Positions 26,243-38,087 are shown, counted from the first letter of the stretch. The stretch is 64,000 bases of DNA from Laguncularia racemosa (GCA_037954665.1 JBBMOL010000090.1:2294001-2358000), one strand, 5' to 3'. The notes: a model not told the origin generated them from the sequence alone. Made by a program: numbers and translations.

Positions 26243-27029
26243 AATAAATAATGAGGAAGAAAACCTAGAACCAGGCTTTTTTTCCTTTTTTTTTTGTTTT
26301 TTTTTTCTCCTTGTTCTTATAGGAGTTTGGTATGGAGAAATGATCAATAACTGCCCCTTAACGTGGAGGGATAAATAATTTGTAATTAAAAATTAAAGAA
26401 AAGGGGAAAGAAAGAGAAAAGGAAGCATTGATTATTTTGTTACTGTGCATGGAAGAGGAGAGAGGTGAGGGATGAAAATGCTACTACAAAGATGTTGACG
26501 GTGCAATTTGACGCGAGATTACTGTACAATGTTGTTTGTTATTGCAGTGTCCTTGGTGGAGACAAAAGGAATGTATATAAATCATAAGTTACGGTTGGAA
26601 CATCCAACAAGGTTTTCTGTCCCCCATACTATTTTCCTCTATAATTGTAGTGCAACACTTGTTATCCCTTCTTCTTTTCCTTCACATTAGCACGCGTCCT
26701 AATTTCTAGGGGATTATGCACCGACAGTAGGGGAGTTCAGTTAAAATGTTGATTAATTATTAATTTTTATTACATATAGGATAGTTTATAAGATAATAAA
26801 AAAAAGTTATAGTAGTATTTGTTTATAAGATAGTTATTAAGACAGATATTTAATGTCACTTCTCTTCTAACTTATTTATTATATTAAAGCTAAAGATGTA
26901 AGTTTGGTATCTTTACTAAAAATATTATAGATTAACACATATTTACTAAAGAATAACTTACTTATCACAAATAGCATATTAATAATATATGTTCATAAAT
27001 TATTTTAAATAGACTATATTTACTATTGT
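26243..27029. other. 5' flank of the DUF707 gene and spacer
   Basis: Upstream of the DUF707 start the transcribed strand is rich in A and G runs (26280-26310 and 26395-26430), as in a leader or core promoter. Nothing else is recognisable up to the retroelement at 27030. Confidence 0.35.
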
Positions 27030-28222
27030 TGAGTATAAATTTTGGTTTTTCCTTAACTTGATTCATATTAAACCCTTGACTAAGAATTAAGGAAAAGTAT
27101 TTTTTTCTTATTCTAAGAAAACATTTAGAGTTGTCACCCAAGAATATCAAGAAAGAAAAATAATAAGTTAGGATTAATTAGGTAGATTGATTCTAACTTA
27201 AACACTAGTTTGCAAGAAAAATCTTTAACTTTTTTTTTTTTTCTGAAAAAATAAAGTTTTGGATTCAGAGATTAACTTATTAAAATCTAATGGTTACCAC
27301 GTAAATCCTTCTGAATAAGATTTTACTTTTTGAAATACCCATTTCCAAAAAAAAAAAAAAAATCTATTCTAAGTTTAAAAGTGAAATAAATTTGCTTTAT
27401 TTATTTACGATAAGGAAAAAAAAAATCCTAATTGAGGTCACCCTATAGGTACTTACGTATCCATTAGTCAGGATTACACTTATCATAGTTCACGTTTATT
27501 AAACTTCTAAGTTATTATCTTGTTTTACTTACATCATTTTTCATATATATGTATTTTTTTTTATATATTTCGTTAACACATTAAAATAATAATTATAATA
27601 ATAAAACTTGGAAACTATATAAAAAGGGTAAGACTAAAAAATATTATTACCATCATCTATAAATACTATTTTATTTAGGTAATAGGAAAGTGTTAAAAAA
27701 AACTATTTTTTAATATAAAAAAAAAAGAAAATAAAAAGCAGTAGACATACTTGGATTATAAAACATGAGTGTAAGTCAACCACTAACTCGGGTCGGTTCG
27801 AGTCGGATTGAATCGGACTACACTTCATCAAAATGGCAACAGAAGATTGTACACTACACGTAGCTCAACACGACGACCATTAATGGATGGTGTTGAGTTG
27901 GGTTGAACAAGTAAAGGTTCTTTTGCTGTTTGATGGTGATGACACGATAATAGGTTGATGGTGAACAGCTAGAGATTTAGTTGTCGGTGTGAGGCTCCGT
28001 CGGAAATGTTTACAGAGATTTAGGGTGTTTTGAACAGTGGGGAAAGCGTAGTTAGGGACTTTGAAGGTAGTAGAAGCTCTTGGTGTGCTCAATTTTGAGC
28101 TTACTATAGTAAAAGAGCTCAGTTGAGCTAGAGAGAGAAAATTGAAAGCCTAAAGAGAGAAAGCTTCAAATGTGTTTACGAGTAGAAGATTTGAATGGTT
28201 TTTGGATGTGGGAAAGCTTGCT

Positions 28223-28251
28223 CAAGCTCCTATTTATATTGTAGGAGCTTG
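28223..28251 (-). promoter_or_regulatory. LTR TATA box inside a 10-base palindrome (R1)
   Basis: On the minus strand CAAGCTCCTA and TAGGAGCTTG are perfect inverted repeats around a 9-base loop, CAATATAAA; the TATAAATA box runs from the loop into the right arm. Downstream, the LTR continues into a GC-richer leader. In R3 the same structure has G and C where R1 has A and T at the paired outer position. Confidence 0.65.
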
Positions 28252-28732
28252 AAATGATAATGGAAGGTGTCTAATATATGCAATTTATGAATTAAAGCGC
28301 CGAATTAGAACATGGAATATTTTGTGAATTTTGCCCAATTTGAGATGATTGATGATTAAAATTGATTCTTTGGTGTTTATTTTTACCTAATTAACCAAAA
28401 GAAGCTTCAAAAATTGAATGTTAATGATAAATTTGGACAGAGCTTAATTCGTGCATGATGATATTTTGCAATTTTTGAGCTTAATTTTGACTGCTTTAAT
28501 ATGTGTATTTACACCCGACCATGGTATGGATTAAGAGTATTCCATGTTGGCTTTGAAATCTCATAATTAATTTGGTGAAATTTTGATGAAAATTAGGTAA
28601 AAAAATAAGCTCAAAATGGGCTACTTAAGAACAAAAATGTGGGTGCATTCTAAGGTTTTAAACAATGAATAGTATCAAGGTTAACCAATAGAATGATGAC
28701 ATGTGGCACTATCCTTGGAAAGGAAAAAAAAA

Positions 28733-28817
28733 AAGCACGCAAACACACTTGATGCATGATTTGAACCCTTAAAGTTAGGGGTTGCATGTGTGGGTCTTTC
28801 TATCAGGCCATTAGCTT
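28733..28817 (-). promoter_or_regulatory. tRNA-like A-box/B-box module with T-run in LTR R1
   Basis: On the minus strand AAGCTAATGGCC (28817-28806) resembles a Pol III A box and GGGTTCAAATC (28768-28758) a B box, with starts 49 bases apart. About 25 bases later comes GCGTGC and an 11-base T run, a Pol III-type terminator. It lies about 190 bases inside the LTR. R3 has the same boxes in weaker form (42315-42304 and 42266-42256). Activity is not shown by sequence. Confidence 0.5.
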
Positions 28818-29159
28818 ATGTTGCGTTCATCATTGCAAATTAATTGTATTTAAGTTTCTAATTTGGCTTGAATCTATTTTAAATAATAAACTTGGTTTAG
28901 GCCAAACTTAACCTTAAATTGATTATTTTCCTAAAAATTTTCAAATTATTATTATTTCTCTCTCTCTCTCTCTCTCTTTTAATAAATGGAAAAAATGGGA
29001 TGTCTATAGTTGCTCCTCTTTATAATAAAGTTTGAGAGAAACTTTATTACAAAGACAAAAGAGACAAACCATTTTTGCCTAAAAAAAGTTTTATTGGTGT
29101 TTTAATGAGCTGACCATTTGAAAATTCTAATAAAAGATTTGGTCTTACAATTTTGAAAA

Positions 29160-30480
29160 AAGATGGGATAGTGCTTCTTATTAGCAAGTGATCTTAAAAC
29201 AGGACAGCGCTTTAATGAGCAAGTGATCCATTTACTTTTCTCTAGGATAGCGCTCTAATGAGCAAACAACCTTGATACTTTTCAAAACATGGATAGTACT
29301 ATAAAGAGTAGGTGATTTATTCGCTTTAACTTAGGATAGAGATTTAAATAGTAGGTGATTCTTAAATTGGATAGCGCTTTAATGAGCAAATGATTTATTA
29401 ACTTTAAATAGAGATTTAAATAGTAGGTGATCCTTAAATTGGACAACACTTTAATGAGCAAGTGATTTATTAACTTTAACCTAGTATAATGCTTTAATGA
29501 ACAAGCGATCCCAAAACTAGATAAGGCTTTCATAAGCAAGTAATCCATTTACTTTAACTTGAGATAACACTCTATTGAGCAAGTGATCCTTAAACAGGAC
29601 AGCATTCTAATGAGCAAGCGATCTGTTTACTTTAACTTAGGATGACGCTCTAATGAGTAAGCGATCCCTAAATAGGATAGCACTCTAACGAGTAATCAAT
29701 CCATTTACTTTAACTTAGATTAGGCAATTTGTTTACTTTAACTTAGGATGGCTCACTGATAAGTAGGGGATTTTTAAATTAGACAACGCTATAACAAGCA
29801 AGCGATTTGTTTACTTTAACCTAAGATGGTGCACTAATGAGTAGGTGATCCCAAAACTGGATAGCGCTTTAATGAGCAAGTGATATATTAATTTTAACTT
29901 AGGATAATGCTTTAATGAACAAGTAATCCTAAAACAGGATAATGTTCTAATGAGCAAGCGATCCATTTGCTTTAACCTGGGATAGCACTCTAATAAGCAT
30001 ACGATCCTAAGACTAGATAATGCTCTAATGAGTAAGTGATCCATTTACTTTAACTTAAGAAAGCGTTATAATAAGCAGGCAACCCTAAAATTGGACAGCG
30101 CTCTAACGAGCAAGCGATTATTTTACTTTAACTCAAGATAGTGCTTTAATGAGTAGGTGATTATTTAATTGGACAGCACTCTAACGAGTAGGCAATCCTT
30201 TTACTTTATCTTGGGATAATGCTCTAATGAGCAAGCGATAAATTTATTTTAACCTAGGATAGCGCTCTAATGAGTAGGCGATCCTAAAATTGGATAGCGC
30301 TCTAACGAGTAGGCGATCTATTTACTTTAACTTAAGATGGCACTCTAATAAGCAGGTGATCCTTAAATTAGACTACGCTCTAACGAGCAAGCGATCCATA
30401 ACCTGGATAACGCTCTAATGAGCAAGCGGCCTGTCTACTTTAACCTAAGATAATGCTCTAAAAAGCAAGCAATCCATGGA
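29160..30480. repeat. Alternating 43/35 bp minisatellite, about 78 bp higher-order unit
   Basis: Units centre on GAGCAAGCGATCC and GGATAGCGCTCTAATG. A longer unit containing ATTTACTTTAACCTAGG alternates with a shorter one containing TAAAACTGG, giving a pair of about 78 bases, repeated about 16-17 times with divergence. Because 78 is a multiple of three, the minus strand shows long open frames with a 26-residue period (LLIKALS-, YPKLK-like); these are probably by-products. The array sits between the gag-bearing region and the 3' LTR. Confidence 0.9.
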
Positions 30481-30787
30481 GATTATGACAAAAGAGGTAT
30501 GTAAACACCCCATTTTTGCCCTAGGAATCGATAATTCTAAAAAATAATCAATTTTTAATTTTTCTCAATTTTTCCCAATTTTCCTCTAATTTAGCATAAA
30601 TAGTAAAAATATTCAAAAAATAAAAATAAATAGGAAAACACATCAATTTTGAAAAATGATTTCAGAAATAGCAATAATAAATAATAAAATTTTTTTACAA
30701 ATTTTTGAAATTTCAAAAAATACAAAAAAAATAAAAAAATCGCATTGCATATATACAATTTGCGATACAAAGAAAATCGGGAAATTG

Positions 30788-30890
30788 GGCCAGCTCAGAT
30801 GGCTCGTGCGTGCATGTTGAGACCGTGTGAAGGTTGAAGGTCGCGAGTTCGAATCCCCCTGCGTGCGCTCGGCAAAAATTTTTCCTTCTT
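30788..30890 (+). promoter_or_regulatory. tRNA-like A-box/B-box module in the solo LTR
   Basis: CAGCTCAGATGG (30791-30802) matches a tRNA A box and AGTTCGAATCC (30846-30856) a B box, 55 bases apart. GCGTGC and a TTTTT run follow (to about 30886). The bases around the TTC loop do not pair as a T-arm stem, so this is not a functional tRNA; a tRNA-derived SINE head or Pol III-like promoter is more likely. It lies about 290 bases inside the LTR. Confidence 0.55.
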
Positions 30891-31198
30891 TTCCCTGGAG
30901 CTGCCACGCGGCATCATGTGATTGGCCGAGAGGAAACATGTGCCTCGCACGTGGTCGTCTTCTTCCTCGAGCCCAGCCGGAGAAAAAATCCGGCAGAAGT
31001 CCGATAAGGTTAAAATTGCTAGATTTCTTCGAATCTTTTTGGATTTCAATAAATCTAAAACCGAATTATCCAGATAAATCACAAGATTACAACAAATCGG
31101 CATCAAATAGGTTGGATAGAATAAAATCTAAAAAACGGAAAAATATGGGTTTATCCAAATCGGCCGATTCAAGCTTATCCAAGAGGGTTTCCGGACGC

Positions 31199-31208
31199 CT
31201 ATAAATAG
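31199..31208 (+). promoter_or_regulatory. TATA box of the solo LTR
   Basis: CTATAAATAG about 700 bases into the LTR, followed by a GC-richer, gene-like leader. Its position matches the TATA box of the R1/R3 LTRs (about 770 bases in). Confidence 0.6.
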
Positions 31209-32613
31209 AGGAGGAGGTGAGGAAGCCAAGACACGAATCACAAGTGAGAGAAAGGAGCGAATCGGAGTACGCTGGAGAAGCTTGAAGCCGAAACCACCAA
31301 CCGGAGCTAGAGCCACCGCAAGGAGACGTTTTAGGAGCAAACCACCGCCACCATTGGATTCAACAACCTCGAGAAGCTAGGATTCGACACCTCACCCGCT
31401 GCAAAAGGCCACTGGAACGCCGTGTCCGATCGACCCGACCCGATTCGACCCGATCGACCCGACCCGCGCACCGACCCGGATCCAGGTAAGTCGGATTTTC
31501 CGAATTTTTTTTATTTAATTAATTTTGTTTATTTATTTATTCTGAATTAATTAATTAATTAATTATTTGTTATTTAGTTATTTATTTATTTATTTATTTG
31601 TTTATGTTTTATTTTTAATAAATAGGAAAATATAGAAATTAGATTTTTCTAGAATTTAATAATGTAGAAAAAAATAATAAAAAGATAAATAAAAAAAATA
31701 ATAATAAAATATAGAAAAATAATAAAAAACATTAGGAAAATAATAATAAAATTTTAGATGTCAAAATAGGATAGATAATAAACCAAAAATCCCAAAAATT
31801 CCCAAAAATCCCAAAAATCACAAAAATTCCCAAAAATCATAAAAATTCCCAAAAATCACGAAAATCAACAATAATCCCCAAAAATATCAGAAATCACAAA
31901 AATAACAAAAAAATCATAAAAAAATTCAAAAATTATAAAAGAATCATAAAAAATGAATTTTAGCACTTAGAAAAATCCCTTTCTTCAAATAAATCCAAAA
32001 TTGATGTTTTTCCCTAAAATCATTTTCAAAATAAAATCAAAGCTTAGGCTTAGAAGTTTTTTTAGAAAAAAATCCCAAAAATGATAAAAACATAAAACTA
32101 AAAGAGGTTTCATAAATTAAAATTCACAAACCAACTTAAAGTTTTCAGAAAAGCGAACTACGACTTGTTTGATCCCGAGTAGCAAGTACGTAGGCACCCA
32201 TTCGGGTCAACCCATAAAATGAATGAAAAATCATTTTCTTGAAATAATTCAAAAACATAATAAAAAGTAACAGAAACAAAATAGAAACACATTTCTAAAG
32301 AGAAACAATTTCAAGAGATTAGGTGGTAACCGTAAAGGTTTTAATAGGTTAGCCTCCGGACTTAGAAACTTTGGTTTTCCCTTTTCCTCTTTTCACAAAA
32401 ACGAAAAGAGGAAATAACGACGACTAGTAGTCCAAATTAAGACTAATCCGCTCCTTTAGTCTTAATTCAATTTTCCCAACAACAGTTGGGTGGCGACTCA
32501 AAAAAAAAAAATCAAACGAAATTCCTAATTCAAGTCGAGGATCTACATTAGATGAGCATAGGGTCTAGTCTAGATCGGATTAGGAATGGGAATTCAGAAA
32601 TTAGACTCAACAA

Positions 32614-34470
32614 GGTGACAAAAACTTTTTTCTTTTCTTTTTTTTTTTTTTTTGAAATCTTATAATTTGAAGACTTGAAGTAATGATTTAGAATGAAACT
32701 AACATTAGGGATAAAGGTTCCCTTGATTTGGAATGGATTGAATGATAATAGCCACTAAGGTAGGAACTTGATGAAGACTTTTGACTTAGATTAGAATTGA
32801 TCGTTAAAGTTGACATACTAGAGTGGGCAAAATTGGCCCTAAGGAAAATGGATCGACTTTGACTTAAACAAAACTTGACTATTAGAGTCGACATGCTGGA
32901 AAGAACAAACCTAATCATTAAGACCAACTAGGAGCTTTCTCGATTCAAACAAACTTTTGTTTTTTTTTTTTTAATTAGAAGATTCGTTAACAGATATAGA
33001 TTCTGAAGCACTCTAGCTAAATGATAAGTCTTTTTTATTTATCCATAATGAATGGTTTTGATTAGGGGCCATTTTTTTAGGAGCTTTTTTCTTCTTTAGG
33101 AATCTCTTTCTTTAAGGGCTTTGAATTCTTCCTTAGAGGCTTTAAGCTTCTTCATTGGAATATTAATCTTCAAACTTGGGGTGAATGACTTTTATTCCTC
33201 TAGGGGTGGCTTCAATAATCTTTTTTCCTAAGAATAGACATCTTGTTAATGATCAGTTTGATCTAAGAGGACTTTCCTTACCTTCTCTTAGTCTAGATTT
33301 CACTCTTAACTATAATTCCAAAAATTGTAGTTCATCTTATAAGTGATATGCTTGAATCAATTTGTTAAGTCTTTTTTTTTTCTTTGTTTCTTTTTGGATT
33401 TGTAATGGAACATGGGCTTATGGTTATCAGTCTGAAAAAGATATTAATGAAAATTTCTATTTTAGAAGGATAATCATTACTTTAACCTAGGTTTACAAGT
33501 AAAAAAGCCTTGGGAAAAACTAGAAGTGTGCTTGCCCCAATTTCAAAAGCAATTTTTGTCTAGAATAAAATGTTTTCTATGATAAGAAAACCTTGATATT
33601 ATAGGTGAAACTTGGTTTTGAACTATATTTCTTAAAGGCTTGTAGATTGGTAGCTTTTATGGTTGTCCTTAGTATTTTTAAGTCTTTTTAGGCTTTTGAT
33701 TATGTATGGGCTTTTGTCAGCTTCTTGAGCTTTTTCTTTTCTTCTTTTCTCTCTCTCTCTCTCTTTTTCCCCTTTTTTGCCCATAAGAGGTGATTTTTCT
33801 TTGTTATTGGGTGACTTACAATTCAAAGTGTTTGGATTGTGTGTGGTTTTTATGATCTAGGCTTTTCTTAATCACAAAGGAAATAAATTATCAATGACAA
33901 TTGATCACTCTTGAATTAATGCAACTAGGGCAAGCACAAATTAGTGGAATCCTTTTCCCTTAATTGATGGTCCTATTCTCCTAGTTGCCCTATCGTGGGG
34001 TGGTTTTTAATAGGGTTTTGTTTTGAAAATACTTTACTCAAAGGCTCAATGGGGCTGACAAGGGATAATTGTACTTGGGATAAAGAAATGAATGCTTAAT
34101 GTCATTTTAAATTGTGTATCAAGCTCAAGATGGACTACCTTTGAAAAATGAGTAAAAAATCCTCACAATAATGATACTCAACTTCTCAAGTGTTCAAGGA
34201 TTGGTGTTTAGGATGTGGTTTGTCTCTTTTCATCCTAAAGTTTTTTGCTAGTGTGATGTCTTATTCAATTTCTTTCCTTATTTGGCTTAAATGCTGAATG
34301 CCCATAAATAATTTTGATGCCCCAAGTGGAGTACTTTTAACATCATGCCTCCAAAATTAACAAAATATTAAGAGAAATGCCAATAGATAACTTTTATTCA
34401 AATGATTTGTTTCTTTTGTTATTACAAATTTGGTAAAGATTGACCTTCTTAACTTGTTAACATTTGGCCT
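32614..34470 (-). other. Retroelement internal DNA with no recognisable pol
   Basis: Expected to lie downstream of gag in the minus-strand element, but no protease, RT, RNase H or integrase motif was found on either strand. The part at 32700-32935 holds diverged direct repeats (GTTGACATACTAGAG / GTCGACATGCTGGA) with a spacing of about 78 bases, suggesting the repeat region extends beyond the solo LTR. A TC run lies at 33748-33765. Confidence 0.45.
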
Positions 34471-36240
34471 TTACTCTCTTACTCCAAATGATATCCCTAA
34501 TCTTTTTAGATGACTAGTTAGCTTATCATGTGGTATCAATAGACTTTCAACATTAGGTATTGAAGATGGTCCTTCATACTTTGGGGAAATTTTGCCATTG
34601 TAGGTAGGCTCACTAGCTTTTAGGAGGTTTGGTTGGATAATTTGGGCATCAATCAAGTTTTGAATCTTACTATTCAGCCTCCAGCAATTTTCAGTTGAGT
34701 GACTTATTTGACCCATATGATAGTCATATTGTGTGTTTAGGCCATAGTTCCTTGACTTGTAGTTTGGTTTAGGGATTTCAAAGGATATGATCCTAACTTC
34801 CCTTAACTTAATGAAGGCTTGAGCCATTGGGATCTTGAATAGAGTAAATTACCTTTCGTAACCTTGAACTTGTATTTTCTTGCTTGGTGGGCTTACCTCT
34901 AACTTCTTTGTTTTTGGCCACTCATTGTGACAAGGGCATAGTAATTTGTTGAAGGAGTGGTATTTTCTCAATAAGAGGAGTTGTAGGTAGGAATCTTTTC
35001 AATACAAGACCCATGGCCATTTCTAGGTTAGCGATTTTTTCCCTTCTTTCTTAATGACCCTAAAAGCTATTAGCCTTTGCACCTCGATTTTGACTTGGGT
35101 TTGATCATTCAAGTCTACCCTTTGTAGATGATCAACTTGCTTTAAATTATGGACTAGTTGCTCAAAAGGCATTAGCATTTCTTCTATGCCTTGGACCATT
35201 TTGATTTCATTTGAGTTCAATATGTTGACAGAATGCCTTAAGTTGTGGATGAAGTCTAGTTAGATTACCCCTGCATCTATTAAGTCTTGGATTGTAATTT
35301 TTAGCTTCCAGTAGTTATTTGTAGCATGTCTCTATTGACCCATGTGGTATTCACATTGTGCATTTGGGTCATATTTTCTTATCTTATATTTTAGCATTGG
35401 GCCTTTAGGATATAATAAGCTATCTATCTTTAGTTGATCAAAAACTTGTGATAGTGGGATGAGGATTTAAGTGAATTTCCTTCTAGGTATTTTTAGGCCT
35501 TTCTTGTTTTGTGAGAGCTTTTATAGTGCAGCATTGATGGTTACCTTAGAATTTGGTGGGGCTAACCTCTTTTCAATCAGCTTCCTTATTTTGATGGCTT
35601 CTTCAATTTTACTGCCAGCTGCTATAATATCCGCAAAATTGGTCGCAATTTTACTAATCAAATGCCTATAATAAGGTTCATATAATGTGTTGATGAACAC
35701 ACAGGTGAGATCTTTCTCTAAGAGAGGAGGAGTGACTCTAGCTACCATGCCCTTCCATCTTTAGGCATATTCCTTGTAGGTTTCTTCAGTTTTTCTACTC
35801 ATTCCTTGAAGGTCTCATATTAAAGCGGCTATCTTCACGTTAAACTTATATTAATTGTAAAACGTACGAGCTAATTTGTCCCATGTGTTGATCTCCTTTA
35901 GATTGGGCATATCAAGTTAGTGTAGGCTCGATTAGATTGTCTTGGAAAGTTTGGATTATTAGTTGCTCATGTTTGGTGTAGCGAGCCATCTTGCATAGAT
36001 ACAACCTTATGTGAAGCTTGGGGCATCTGATCCCATCAGATTTTTCAAAGTCTGGTACTTTAAATTTTTCTGGATAAACATCTATGTCATACATAGCAAT
36101 GTTGGTGATTTGATCGAATCCTTCATAATCTCCCGAAACTTTTATCTTATCGAAAAATTGTTGGAATAATTCTCCCCATTGTCTTTTGTTTGTTTTCCAA
36201 TTCCTTTTTTTAGGTCCTCAATATTAAGGCCTATATTGAC
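34471..36240 (-). pseudogene. Decayed Ty3/gypsy gag
   Basis: Minus-strand frames carry gag hallmarks in order: FQQFFDKIKVSG, KFKVPDFEKSDG, CPKLHIR, QTFQDNL (around 36200-35912), a stop-ridden part, then RVTPPLLEKDL, FINTLYEPYY, GSKIEEAI (35748-35521), and near the end YDYHMGQISHSTENCW and KIQNLIDA (34471-34827). Several in-frame stops and frame changes show it is dead. The YHMGQ/KIQDLIDA module occurs a second time at about 35240-35465, itself with stops. Gag would form the virus-like particle and bind RNA; no intact C-X2-C-X4-H-X4-C knuckle is visible. Confidence 0.8.
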
Positions 36241-37012
36241 TGCTGGGTTGGGCCTAATTCCTTCATGAGGTGAAATCTCAATTGTCTCCTTGAGGTAGGC
36301 CTTTAAATGCCCCTCTTGTGATGGTTGGAGGGCCTTGCAAAGATTGATGCCTTTGGTGAAAAATTGGATTTGTTCAACTATATTCTATACAATCTATTCT
36401 AAAGTAGTTATCTTTGAGTTAGGAAAAGTGTTAATGCTATTGTTGCTGCCATTTTTATCACTAACCATCACATGTTTTGGTAATAGACTTGATTGCTCAG
36501 AGGTGGGAATCCTGGAACAATCTATTTTTGTTAGCAATTCTTTCTTTTCTCATTTTTCTTAAAAAAAATCAACTTGAAAAAAAAAAAGGACTTAGACATT
36601 GACTGAAGCAACAATTGCAACTCTGAGATCCTAAAGAGATGGAGATGAGTGAAATAACCAATATTTACAAGCAAATGAAATGGGATGCATGGTAACATAT
36701 AGATGCAAGAACCATTAGGGTAATATGACACTTATTGAGTTTCAACCCTACTAATACATAGGGAAATATTTGTGTAAGAAATTTCTTTACAAGAATACAA
36801 AGCCGTTTACAAGGAAAGAATACAACATTTATTTATAATATACAATCAAGATATGTACAAAAGGGTTTACATAATCATTTACAGGACACTCGAACATTAA
36901 TTAGATTGCAACTGTAATGCCTTAAAACCCGGGCCACACTATTGCCCGCCACATGTCCTTATCTCACAAGAACACATTAAGGCTCTGAAACAACTCTGAT
37001 ACATTTTAGCCT
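36241..37012 (-). other. Gag 5' side and leader of the inserted LTR element
   Basis: The part to about 36560 may be degenerate gag N-terminus. From 36740 to 37003 the DNA appears to be leader of the LTR at 37013: TGTATCAGAGTTG (minus strand, 37003-36991) resembles an initiator-Met tRNA binding site, repeated imperfectly as TTTCAGAGCC. Confidence 0.4.
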
Positions 37013-37470
37013 GTAACTCCTATATAAAAGCATTTTATACATCCTCCAAATTTCCAATGATAACTTAAACCATATCAATTAACTAAAGTAGCGGAAGTCT
37101 TTAAACACCAAAAATAACAATTTTAAAAGATACTGTCTATTATAATTAAACATCATAATTTTCCTAAATCTTAATCACCATAATAATAATGGTACTCTTC
37201 ATATTCCTTTATCTGTGGTTCACCTAAACCCAAGTCATCTTTTGGGTTCTCATCTCCCTCAACACCTATATCTAAAAATGATTCCTCAAAGAGTGAGCTA
37301 ATGTCCAGTATGTATAACACAAACACATACGCATGAACAAGTATAAACGGGTATCACACACATCATGTAGAACTTAAACACATACAATCATTTCTTAATA
37401 TAATTTATGTCCACAAGCAAATAATAGGGTACTCATGACCCCCTTAACACACTTGACACATTGAGCATGA

Positions 37471-37645
37471 CTTGGTGATGGGAACTGCCACTACGGGCTC
37501 CACACCCATGATCCCTTAATCCTTAAACTTGGTGATGGGAACTGTCATTACGGGCCCCACACTCATGTATACTTAACCACTTAAACTTGGTGATAGGAAC
37601 TACCACTATGAGCCCCATACCTATGTACACTTAATCACTTAATCA
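37471..37645. repeat. 58 bp tandem repeat, three copies
   Basis: CTTGGTGATGGGAACTGCCA starts at 37471, with near copies at 37528 and 37586; each contains CTACGGGC[T/C]CCACAC or a variant. A partial fourth (GCCACTACGGGCCC) lies near 37727. Confidence 0.85.
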
Positions 37646-38087
37646 ACATTCAACCTAGATCATTTCCAAGCACGACTCCACTAGAGACAACTTTACATAA
37701 GGATCATTGAGATGCTCCCTAGGGATCTGCCACTACGGGCCCATAGGTCAAGCTAAGCACATACAACATATCACTTAAACACTTAAACCAAATTGTTCAC
37801 TTGATCAATTTCAACACAAGTACTAACTTAAGCAAACACAGAACAATACACAAGTTACACGTACCTTGAATCCTAGCCTTAAGCACTTCCCAATCTTGGA
37901 CTTAATCTAATTAAAGATTTGTACACATTAACATGCTCTTCTTAGTATTCAATCTAAGATCAATTTCATTCTTAATTTTCTTAATCTTATTCATTTAATT
38001 TTTCTAAGGCATTACTAGTTATCTAGGTTGCGTGAAAATTAGTTTAATTTGAAGTTAAATAAATAGGTAATTACTTTATACTTTATT

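Larger units (their letters stand above)
27030..29008 (-). mobile_element. LTR copy R1 (3' LTR, about 1.98 kb)
   Basis: Matches LTR copy R3 (40439-42522) throughout: both run from CTC[A/G] next to a TATAAATTTTGG stretch at the low-coordinate end to a TGTCTA[T/C]A end. The R1 start has TA where R3 has the canonical TG. Within it, on the minus strand, are a tRNA-like module (28733-28817), a TATA box in a palindrome (28223-28251) and a (CT)n run near 28963-28979. Confidence 0.8.
30500..32613 (+). mobile_element. Solo LTR, plus strand, about 2.1 kb, with imperfect target duplication
   Basis: Begins TGTAAACACCCCATTTTTGC, a typical Tat/Ogre-type LTR start, and ends GACTCAACA. AGGTA before it (30495-30499) and AGGTG after it (32614-32618) fit a 5-base target duplication with one change. 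It contains a tRNA-like module (30788-30890), a TATA box CTATAAATAG (31199-31208), a GC-rich leader with repeated CGACCCG words (31425-31480), and GGTGGCGACTC near 32489. No internal domain or second LTR follows, so it is a solo LTR inserted in the tandem-repeat region of the minus-strand element. Confidence 0.7.

Noticed and set aside
29282..30044. Minus-strand frames with a 26-residue repeat, considered as a repeat protein
   Set aside because: They follow from a 78-base tandem repeat being a multiple of three; frames break often and no start or promoter context supports them.
30788..30870. A functional tRNA gene
   Set aside because: The T-arm and acceptor stems do not pair and the box spacing (55) is too long for a standard tRNA.
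30827..31204. 125-codon plus-strand frame in the solo LTR and its reverse-strand shadows
   Set aside because: Lies across the U3 region and the tRNA-like module before the TATA box; no protein motif.
33632..33826. Lys/Glu-rich minus-strand frame
   Set aside because: Arises from a TC microsatellite (33748-33765); no conserved domain.
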